Below, one piece after another: positions 26,479 to 33,791 of a stretch of 43,970 nt of DNA (positions are counted from its first letter, which is position 1; each line of letters opens with the position of its first letter). The DNA is from Clostridia bacterium (lineage in GTDB: Bacteria; Bacillota; Clostridia; Oscillospirales; CAG-272). The DNA lies in the NCBI GenBank assembly GCA_017453255.1, contig JAFTKN010000001.1, positions 1-43,970 on the forward strand, written 5' to 3'. Under the pieces are notes generated by a model. It had not been told where the DNA came from. It ran no database searches and worked only from the letters and a program-made list of their open reading frames with translations. Both the position numbers and the translations under genes were made by a program.

Positions 26479-26593
26479 CATCATATACATATTTTACCAC
26501 AGTGTTTCCTAAGCTGTCAAGAATCTCGACTACATTACCGAAACACCTTTTTTTGCACACCACATATAGATTTGCGAACAAAGAGCGAAGACC

Positions 26594-26622
26594 AAAAACA
26601 GACACTCACGTGTCTGTTTTTT
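26594..26622. terminator. Terminator after RHS immunity gene
   Basis: ACAGACAC and GTGTCTGT form a perfect stem with a TCAC loop, flanked by A5 and T6 runs, so it can act on either strand. On the minus strand it closes the RHS-immunity unit. Confidence 0.9.
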
Positions 26623-26636
26623 GTTTTTACAAAGCC

Positions 26637-26960
26637 TTAAGACAAGTTCCCGTCCTCTGTCTTCTTTCCTTTACGATAATTTTCTATAAAATAGAAAAAG
26701 TCGGCATAATCATCGTATAATTCAAACTCTTCTAAATTTTTTCTTTTTTCAAGTTGTTTTTTTAGCTTAATTACTTTATCTATATCTTCATTCTCTAAAG
26801 ATAAATCAAAGGAATATATATTTTTTTTTGATAAATTAAGTTGCTTCAAGCAAGTATCGACAGTCAATGTTTTTTCTATTTGCAAACAATATTGTGGCAA
26901 TAACCTTCTAAAGCAATTAATTATGTATTCATATTCGTAATCAAACATTTCAACAAGCAT
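26637..26960 (-). CDS. Putative immunity protein for RHS toxin
   Basis: This 107-residue soluble, acidic and mostly helical protein begins MLVEMFDYEYEYIINCFRRL and ends KGKKTEDGNLS. It starts 12 nt after the RHS stop codon with AAAAGGAG before it and is followed by a terminator. The tight coupling to the variable end of an RHS gene is the standard position of a cognate immunity gene. I do not recognise its family, so the role is inferred from position. Confidence 0.65.
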   Translation of the reverse strand: MLVEMFDYEYEYIINCFRRLLPQYCLQIEKTLTVDTCLKQLNLSKKNIYSFDLSLENEDIDKVIKLKKQLEKRKNLEEFELYDDYADFFYFIENYRKGKKTEDGNLS

Positions 26961-26972
26961 TGCATACTCCTT

Positions 26973-29900
26973 TTAATTAAGTAAAAAGTGCCATATTATT
27001 CCTTCGCCGTAGACTAAACTCCAAGTTCCGAAATGGATATTTCCAGAGCTTCCCATAGAGGTGTAACCTTTTATACTAAACTCATATCCTTTAACACCAT
27101 ACTTCGCTTTTCTAATTTTTCCATTTTTAATTATTTGCTGTTTTAACAGAAGTGAATCATAGTAACTTCTTTCGCTAATATGTTTCAACGCACTAGGACC
27201 ATATTGAGCATTTTTAACACCACTTAGAGCCTCTTTTCTAATAAGTTTAATTTTTGAAAGACTGCCAATCAATGTTCCAACTGATGATGCAATATTAAAG
27301 CCCGTGTATAAGCCGTTATACCAATCATCACTCATTCCTGTCCATTTTTGGAGATAATTCGTTCCTGTTATACCTGCTACAGTTTCGTTGACACCTAATA
27401 ACGCTGTTGTCAAGCCAACAAGACCTATCGTTCCACCTAATATCCAGCCAACAGGTCCAAATGCGAACAACGAAGCACCTGTAATCATTGCTGATATTCC
27501 ACTGCCAATAGAAGTAATTCCACTTACTACCTGATTTCCGAAAATTTCTCCACCTAACCAAGTAAAAAACGTAGTTGCAGCAAGACCGATTAAGAAAGAG
27601 AAAATTCCAAAATTTCCATTTGGATCAACATACATTACAGGGTTGTTAAGGCAGTATGCATAAAGGTTAGTACCACCAATAGTTTCTGGGTCTAGGTAGT
27701 TAATATCATCGGGTGAGATAAATCTGCAAACCTCTGGATCGTAATATCTTGCATTTAGATAGTATAGCTTTGTTTCAGTATCATAATAATAGCTACGGTA
27801 TCTGATTGGGTTAATGCGACCAATGTGTGCTTCATCGGTTATTGTAGCACCATTTGCGTCAAGCACACTATGATTTCCCCACGCATCATATACATATTTT
27901 ACCACAGTATTACCCTCGGAGTCAAGAATTTCGATTACATTACCGAAAATATCCTTGCGATAGAAATATGTTGCTGTTGTCGCCACCTCGTTTTCTACTG
28001 TTGTGTATTTGAAGCCAATACAGCCTTCATTATCGTAAAGAAATTCTATTCCGTTTGATTGCTTTACAAGATTATCATTTGCATCATAAAGATATGTAAT
28101 ATCATTCTTTCTTTTTCTTCTTCCCTCAACGTCGTATTCAAAATAACTATCGCCAAATTGAATCATTTTATGTTGAACGTCCCAAATAATTGATTTTGTT
28201 CCACGCCAAACTGACGGATAACCAAATTTAGGATCGGTAATATAAACAGCCCCACCAATCTTTAAAAGCTTTCCATCATCTAAGTATTCGTATTTGTACT
28301 CCCTGAAATCTGTAATTTCTCTCTTTGGCTTTAAAGTAAATGTTGTGTACTTTTTATTGATAATATTTCCGATATTATCATATTCATATAGCGCTGTTCT
28401 GTTAAACTCCTGATTGTTTTCTCTTACAAGTCTGCCAAGTGCATCATATTTATACTCACAAATAAGCTTGCTTCCTTTGTAAATGCTTGATACATTACCC
28501 ATTTTATCATATGTATATTTAAGCTTGTCTCCAATCGCAAAATAATCACCAGACTTTTTAAAATAACTAATTTGATTTGGTAACATAGTTGTATGGTCTG
28601 CTTGCTTAAGATATTCGATTTTTTCCTTTGCTATTGTGCTATTTTTAAATACAAAATCCTTTCCTGTTTTTCTTCCTAAGCAGTCATACTTTGGAGCAAT
28701 TATAATATCACCAAAACGAATTGCCCTAAGCTTTCTTTGTGAATCGGTACTATATATATAATTATATGTTCTTGAAGTTCCAGCATTAGAAACCTGTTTT
28801 TTTATTAAATCACCATATGTATTGTATGTATAGTCTTCCTGAATAACTGGTATTGTACCCCCTGTTTCTTCGTTGAGTAAATATAGGGTTTTACGTGTTA
28901 AATTATTGTCAGAATAATAGTATTGTGTATTTCTTTCACAAGTACCACCTTTCATTAAATACTTTTGAACTAATCTACCATCGGCTTCAACAACCTTACA
29001 AATTGAATCAATATTTGAATTTCGAATGTTGGTTAAATATGTAGTTTCAAGCTCACCTTCTTTTTCAAATATTTTAATCAATCCAGATTTCATAGTTGCC
29101 TTAACTGTTTTTTTAGATGCAGTATCGGTATATTCAAAATTTACAAGCTCACTTCCGTTTTGCTTGATTTTTGAAATTCTGCCCTTGTATTCGTATTCAT
29201 AATCATACTCATTTGCTTGATCCTTAACATTTGTAACTAAGGAATTTGTGCGAAGTGTTGTAATACTATTTTCCTCTCCGTCTGCTGTGCTTTGAGTAAT
29301 TGCAGAGTTGCCATTCATATTGTCAACGCCAAAGGAATATCTGCTTCCGTTAGGGTATTTTGTGCTACAAACTGTATTTGTTCCATCAAAATATTCATAC
29401 ATTGTACGATTTTTTCCTAAGAGGTCGAATTCAGCAATTTTTTGTCCCTTTTCGTTTACCTCAATTTCCTCATAATACTTTGATGATGGATCAAGGGAAT
29501 TATATGTAATCTTTTTTATCTCGAAGCCGTTTTTATCGTAAACATGCTCTTCGATATTAATTCCGTTTGTCTTTTCCTCACCCTCTGTATAGCTTTGCTT
29601 CTTTAATAGCTGTCCTCTGTCGTTATATTCAAATAGAGCAACGTGAGTAAAGCTCTTTATTAGCGCTGTATCTGTATGAATATTTTCTGTAGTAACAGCC
29701 TTTACCACTTGATTCTTTTCGTTGTACGTATAGGTTGTTGTCAAATCTCGCCTTATCATTTCTCCATCTGAAATATGAATTGTTTTGTTTACAATAGATT
29801 CGGTCTTTATTCTATTAAAGCTATCAAAACTTTTACTTTCTACATATGAGTTGTCTGCAACATTTACATTTTCATCATATAAAGCTTCTTCATTTGCTGT

Positions 29901-31661
29901 AATTACAGTGTAATGGCCCATTTGTAAAGGTATATACAGCTTTGCTTCAATATATATTCCGTCTCGTGTTACATATCTTTCTTCAATATATCCTTCGGAA
30001 TTAAATTTGTATTGCTCAACAAGATTTTCAGCCGAATTTGTAACTGTTGCATTTAAGCCACAAACAAAGTCAATTCTTTCAATTCTTTGAGGTGTGGCAA
30101 GTAATACAGCTCCACCGTTGGTAACTTTTTCAACTCTTGAAAAGCTTTCTACATATGCTAACATGTTATTTGTATATACAATTCGTGCATATCTATCGTC
30201 ATTTATTACCATTAAATAGTCTGTTTCCCTTTCAAAGGCTAACTCTTTGTTATTTGAATAAATAACTCTTGTTAAGTTACATTCTGCATCATATTCATAT
30301 GTAGTCGTTTCTCCATTTGATGAAATTATCTCCTTTAATAGTCCGTTGCTGTTATAGCTTAAGGTAATTTCGTTATTATCCTCATTTACAAGCTTTGAAG
30401 CTCTATGTGCTCTAATGTTTCCGTTAAAATATGGCTCATATATAACTGTTATTTTGCCACAGCTTTCACCATAGATCATCACAAGATTTCCATTTTCATT
30501 AAAGCCCTTTACAATTGCACCATCAAAAATATAGTTGACCGCTGTTTTCATTCTTTCATCATACAGTTTTGCCATTAAAGCATTTTTCTCTTTTTTATAA
30601 TCAATATAATTTTGCTCGTTATTATCGCTTCTGCTAAGTATATAATCAATTTGCTCCTGAATATTATTTATTTGTTTTTTTATTTCTGTTTCGTTATCGT
30701 TTTCTAATGTAATATCGTATTGTGCGACTAACGACTTATATTTTGCATATTCTATTTTAGAAAAATGATATGCATAATTATTTAAGAAATTTTTAATGTT
30801 TGTTTTTAAAGCCTCTGTATCATTTTCATCGGTTGGAAAAGAAAATTCTATTCCAGTTTTTCCGTTGCTTTCAACTGCAATTAGGCTTGATACTTCATTT
30901 ACAAATTCCTGATTATTAACCAAAGCATCTGTATTGATAAATTTATTAAATGTATCTTTTAAACTTTCAGTTGTACCGCTTCCCACTTCCTGAAGCTCGA
31001 CAATTTGTTGCTTAATATAGTCAATCTCGCCTTCTCTACATGTTTTTTGACTAATTAGTGCTTCATATGATATTTTCTCATTTTTTGTCAAATATACAGT
31101 ACTTGCATCCTCAAGTTGAACAGAAACTATATCATTAATCCCATCGTTATATAATTTTATTTGTTCCTTCAGTTTTTCTATTTCAGACGATTCTTGTTTT
31201 ATAAGTTCTATGCCATTTATATCACGACATATGGTACTTGCTATCATTCCATCCGAAGTTAACTCCTCTCGAACAACATGATAATTTTTTAAATTTGCAC
31301 TGCACTGTAATTTTCCTTCAGCAAAAATATTAACATCTGATTTTTCTATATCAACTCTTTCGCCATTTTCATCTACATAGTAAAAGCGTTCTTTAACTAA
31401 ATGCTCTTGTCCGAAGCAGTCTGTATAAATGTAATTTGCATCCTTTTCTTCGTCTGTATTTTTTAAAAGTGTCTCATTTAGATTTAAGCATACGCCATTT
31501 CCATATCCTATATTGTCTGTTTTGTCAGACCTTAGAATATGATTGATTTCTATACCTAAATTATCGTCCTTAATACCTTTAAAAATTACTGCTGTTTTGC
31601 CTGTGTTTAGTTCTACCTGTAAATCGGCATTATTTACAAGTGATAATGTTTTTTTGTTCAT
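26973..31661 (-). CDS. RHS/YD-repeat polymorphic toxin, full length
   Basis: This 1562-residue protein has a non-canonical N-terminal third (with a coiled-coil-like stretch at about 300-370), then many YD repeats (for example YEYDAECNLTRV, YKYDALGRLVREN, YEYDNIGNIINKK). The conserved core end follows (VVKYVYDAWGNHSV, then RYRSYYYDTETKLYYLNARYYDPEVCRFISPD). After YVDPNG the variable tip begins (about 1350-1562): a Gly-rich hydrophobic part, then a small C-terminal domain with SALKHISERSYYDSLLLKQ and a final IIWHFLLN. RHS barrels encapsulate a C-terminal toxin released by self-cleavage. The toxin family was not identified. No signal peptide is present. AAAAGGAGAAATTA precedes the ATG. Confidence 0.9.
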   Translation of the reverse strand: MNKKTLSLVNNADLQVELNTGKTAVIFKGIKDDNLGIEINHILRSDKTDNIGYGNGVCLNLNETLLKNTDEEKDANYIYTDCFGQEHLVKERFYYVDENGERVDIEKSDVNIFAEGKLQCSANLKNYHVVREELTSDGMIASTICRDINGIELIKQESSEIEKLKEQIKLYNDGINDIVSVQLEDASTVYLTKNEKISYEALISQKTCREGEIDYIKQQIVELQEVGSGTTESLKDTFNKFINTDALVNNQEFVNEVSSLIAVESNGKTGIEFSFPTDENDTEALKTNIKNFLNNYAYHFSKIEYAKYKSLVAQYDITLENDNETEIKKQINNIQEQIDYILSRSDNNEQNYIDYKKEKNALMAKLYDERMKTAVNYIFDGAIVKGFNENGNLVMIYGESCGKITVIYEPYFNGNIRAHRASKLVNEDNNEITLSYNSNGLLKEIISSNGETTTYEYDAECNLTRVIYSNNKELAFERETDYLMVINDDRYARIVYTNNMLAYVESFSRVEKVTNGGAVLLATPQRIERIDFVCGLNATVTNSAENLVEQYKFNSEGYIEERYVTRDGIYIEAKLYIPLQMGHYTVITANEEALYDENVNVADNSYVESKSFDSFNRIKTESIVNKTIHISDGEMIRRDLTTTYTYNEKNQVVKAVTTENIHTDTALIKSFTHVALFEYNDRGQLLKKQSYTEGEEKTNGINIEEHVYDKNGFEIKKITYNSLDPSSKYYEEIEVNEKGQKIAEFDLLGKNRTMYEYFDGTNTVCSTKYPNGSRYSFGVDNMNGNSAITQSTADGEENSITTLRTNSLVTNVKDQANEYDYEYEYKGRISKIKQNGSELVNFEYTDTASKKTVKATMKSGLIKIFEKEGELETTYLTNIRNSNIDSICKVVEADGRLVQKYLMKGGTCERNTQYYYSDNNLTRKTLYLLNEETGGTIPVIQEDYTYNTYGDLIKKQVSNAGTSRTYNYIYSTDSQRKLRAIRFGDIIIAPKYDCLGRKTGKDFVFKNSTIAKEKIEYLKQADHTTMLPNQISYFKKSGDYFAIGDKLKYTYDKMGNVSSIYKGSKLICEYKYDALGRLVRENNQEFNRTALYEYDNIGNIINKKYTTFTLKPKREITDFREYKYEYLDDGKLLKIGGAVYITDPKFGYPSVWRGTKSIIWDVQHKMIQFGDSYFEYDVEGRRKRKNDITYLYDANDNLVKQSNGIEFLYDNEGCIGFKYTTVENEVATTATYFYRKDIFGNVIEILDSEGNTVVKYVYDAWGNHSVLDANGATITDEAHIGRINPIRYRSYYYDTETKLYYLNARYYDPEVCRFISPDDINYLDPETIGGTNLYAYCLNNPVMYVDPNGNFGIFSFLIGLAATTFFTWLGGEIFGNQVVSGITSIGSGISAMITGASLFAFGPVGWILGGTIGLVGLTTALLGVNETVAGITGTNYLQKWTGMSDDWYNGLYTGFNIASSVGTLIGSLSKIKLIRKEALSGVKNAQYGPSALKHISERSYYDSLLLKQQIIKNGKIRKAKYGVKGYEFSIKGYTSMGSSGNIHFGTWSLVYGEGIIWHFLLN

Positions 31662-31751
31662 TAATTTCTCCTTTTAATTATAGTCTTTTTTTGGTAGCTT
31701 TTTTTCGTAGGGTTTTTCCGCACTGCTTATTCCTTGTATCTCTATTATCGC

Positions 31752-31777
31752 ATAAAAAAACCGTACCTAAACGGTAC
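31752..31777 (-). terminator. Putative terminator upstream of RHS gene
   Basis: On the minus strand ACCGT and ACGGT form a short stem followed by seven Ts. It could protect the RHS gene from read-through from mscL, or end a short RNA. Confidence 0.55.
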
Positions 31778-31885
31778 AGTTTTGCTAAAATCGAATTTTT
31801 AATTACTCCTCATCCACCACCAAAGGTGGTCCCCAGCTGAGGAAGGCTTTAGAGTAACAGAACAGAAAATAGATTTCTCGGCTAC

Positions 31886-31988
31886 GCTCGAAATGACAGT
31901 ATGTGGGGGTAATTTTTCATCTGTGCTCGAAATGACAGTTGTGGGGGTAATTTTTCATCTGTGCTCGAAATGACAGTTGTGGGGGTAA
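31886..31988. repeat. Tandem 38-bp intergenic repeats
   Basis: Three copies (the last partial) of a unit starting GCTCGAAATGACAGT and containing GTGGGGGTAATTTTTCATC begin at 31886, 31925 and 31963. They lie in the gap between mscL and the RHS gene, next to a CCTCA...TGAGG imperfect hairpin (about 31807-31843). They are non-coding. Similar TCGAAATGACAG repeats are, to my knowledge, common in gut bacterial assemblies. Confidence 0.85.
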
Positions 31989-31992
31989 CAAA

Positions 31993-32019
31993 AAAGGAGA
32001 AGGTCAAGCCTTCTCCTTT
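31993..32019 (-). terminator. Terminator of mscL
   Basis: An 11-bp perfect stem (AAAGGAGAAGG pairing with CCTTCTCCTTT) with a five-base loop follows mscL and ends on the minus strand in TTTTTTG. Confidence 0.92.
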
Positions 32020-32023
32020 ATTT

Positions 32024-32659
32024 TTATTTTGCTTTAATTGTTTCAAGAATCTGTTTGAGTAAATCCTCAGTTGTTGGATTTTCTGCTCTTTCTCTTGCAG
32101 CCTCTTCCTCAGCAAGTCTTGCTTCCTCCTCAGCCTTAGCCTGAGCCTCAGCCTCCTTTTGAGCAACGAAAGCAGCAACAGCTTCCTTATCGCTGTACTT
32201 AATACCAGCAGCCTTAAGCTCCTTCTTAAGTTCCTTCTTAGATGCCTTAGCAGCCTTTGCCTCTTCGCCATTTTCTCTTACATTGTTAATAATCTTAACA
32301 ATAGCAAAAAGAACAAATGCAATAATGAAGAAGTTAATTATAGCACTAATAAATGAGCCCCAGTCTATGTAGATAGAATTTGGAAGGTCCCAAACCCATT
32401 CCATTACACCAGTTCCCTGTCCAGCCTCATCAAGAATCTCAACGCTCTTCCAAGCAGGTGAAAGCATTGTGATAGCTCCACTAAGACCGTCTTTGCCGAT
32501 AATAAGAGCTAAAATCCAGTTGATAAGTGGCTTAAGCACATAGTTGCTAAGTCCGTTTACTATACCAGTAAAAGCACCGCCGACGATAACACCAACAGCC
32601 ATATCAACTACGTTACCACGAGTGATAAACTTTTTGAATTCGCCAAAAAACTTTTTCAT
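32024..32659 (-). CDS. mscL: Large-conductance mechanosensitive channel MscL, with long C-terminal extension
   Basis: This 211-residue channel opens on hypo-osmotic shock to release solutes. The N-terminal helix and first membrane segment are typical: MKKFFGEFKKFITRGNVVDM, then AVGVIVGGAFTGIVN. The second membrane segment lies at about residues 103-127 (INFFIIAFVLFAIVKI). The usual protein is about 130-150 residues; here an extra 60-residue Ala/Glu/Lys-rich coiled-coil tail is added before a final helix (TTEDLLKQILETIKAK) that resembles the normal end. It has its own consensus promoter and terminator. Confidence 0.95.
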   Translation of the reverse strand: MKKFFGEFKKFITRGNVVDMAVGVIVGGAFTGIVNGLSNYVLKPLINWILALIIGKDGLSGAITMLSPAWKSVEILDEAGQGTGVMEWVWDLPNSIYIDWGSFISAIINFFIIAFVLFAIVKIINNVRENGEEAKAAKASKKELKKELKAAGIKYSDKEAVAAFVAQKEAEAQAKAEEEARLAEEEAARERAENPTTEDLLKQILETIKAK

Positions 32660-32691
32660 AGTCTTTCTCCTTATTTAATTTTTATAAAAGA

Positions 32692-32720
32692 ATTATAACG
32701 CAATTTTTTTAAAATGTCAA
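32692..32720 (-). promoter_or_regulatory. Consensus promoter of mscL
   Basis: On the minus strand TTGACA (32715-32720) and TATAAT (32692-32697) are both perfect with a 17-bp spacer, starting within 11 bp of the GH172 stop codon. Confidence 0.9.
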
Positions 32721-32730
32721 TATGTGTCGT

Positions 32731-33783
32731 CTATATTATTTCAAGTTCATTTTTGGTAAATTTGAATTCCTCTGCCTCAAGTGAGTCTGAATACCAATAT
32801 GCCACTGAGGAAATATCGTCCTGAAGTGGTAAATATCTACATTCACTTCTCCAGCCAAGTGCCTGAATTGTTACTCTTAAATCCTTTTTAAAATACACAG
32901 GGTCGCAAATATGGAAGCGATACATATTAAAATATCTTTGTGATTGATAGGTTTTATCGGTTGAAGAAACCTTGGAAAGTCCTTGATATGGGGTTGAAAA
33001 CTCTACATATTCTCCATTGACATCAAAGTTATATGCTCCACCAAAATAATCCTCTGTGCCTGTTCCACAAATTGTAGGAAAGTCCTTATCGCCGTCTATA
33101 TAAAACTTGATTTCGCCCTCTCCCCACCAGCCGTTTGATTTAACTCCCCAATTCATATAAGTTCCTACATAAACACCATTACCTCTTATAGTATCAAGTA
33201 TTGTATATGGCTCCATATAAGGAAGTGGATTTGTTCTATTGAATTTTGCGTGAAAATATAGACTATTTTTGTCTATTTCCTTTCTTTCACAATCAATTTG
33301 ATAATAAACGTGTATATCCTCGTTGCCTAAATTTTCAATTTCGATTTTAAATTCCTTAAAATAAGGCATTTCAAAATAACAGTTCATTCCACGTCTGGGA
33401 TTATAGCAAATTGGTAGGCTGTTTATTTGTCTGTATTCTCTGTTATCAGCATTACAGAAGAAATCATAAAGAGGAACGCAAACAGATGGAATTTCTTGTC
33501 CGTCAAAATAGATTTTAAAAAGCGTTTCTCGTGCATTTTGTGAGCTATCAACTATCCAAATATGCTTAATTGCCCCCTGTCCCTTAACATGTGCTAAGGT
33601 ATCGGTTGCTCCTGCCTTTACGACAATATAAGGATTGACCTTCCAGCCCTGACCTAATTCTCGTGCGTTATATGAGGCGCTACCCTCAATAGCCATTCCT
33701 CCCCTTCCCTTTTCTCCTGTCAAATTTTCAGCAGAAATGGAAAAGGACTCAATATCCTTTTTTAAAGTTAAATTATGTAGCAT
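32731..33783 (-). CDS. Glycoside hydrolase family 172 (DUF2961) protein
   Basis: This 350-residue protein matches the DUF2961 family, now GH172, whose characterised members act on fructofuranosyl or arabinofuranosyl linkages. Family features are RGMNCYFEMPYFKEFKIEIENLG, YVGTYMNWGVKSNGWWGEGEIKFYIDGD and ICGTGTEDYFGGAY. The Glu residues in GEGE and GTEDYFG are the expected catalytic pair. No signal peptide is visible, so it should act in the cytoplasm on imported sugar. It follows the GH106-like gene by 8 nt in one operon. The actual substrate cannot be read from sequence. Confidence 0.88.
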   Translation of the reverse strand: MLHNLTLKKDIESFSISAENLTGEKGRGGMAIEGSASYNARELGQGWKVNPYIVVKAGATDTLAHVKGQGAIKHIWIVDSSQNARETLFKIYFDGQEIPSVCVPLYDFFCNADNREYRQINSLPICYNPRRGMNCYFEMPYFKEFKIEIENLGNEDIHVYYQIDCERKEIDKNSLYFHAKFNRTNPLPYMEPYTILDTIRGNGVYVGTYMNWGVKSNGWWGEGEIKFYIDGDKDFPTICGTGTEDYFGGAYNFDVNGEYVEFSTPYQGLSKVSSTDKTYQSQRYFNMYRFHICDPVYFKKDLRVTIQALGWRSECRYLPLQDDISSVAYWYSDSLEAEEFKFTKNELEII

Positions 33784-33791
33784 AAATCCTC

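Larger units (their letters stand above)
25906..26548 (-). pseudogene. RHS core fragment B, broken by two insertions
   Basis: This core copy begins at FGNVVEILDS (near 26548) and runs through the same YVYDAW...GNHSVLDANG...INPIRYRSYYYD...ARYYD segment as the intact gene. It then continues after an insertion as CRFISPDDISYLDPETIGG and joins the tip at 25905. It is interrupted by the 49-nt mini-insertion (26430-26478), which creates a stop, and by the 279-bp MITE-like element (26003-26281). An open frame of 113 codons (26116-26457) inside it is a hybrid of insertion and core and is not a real gene. Confidence 0.85.

Noticed and set aside
31882..32271. 129-codon frame at the end of mscL
   Set aside because: It is a shifted reading of the Ala/Glu/Lys-rich mscL tail continued into the tandem intergenic repeats.
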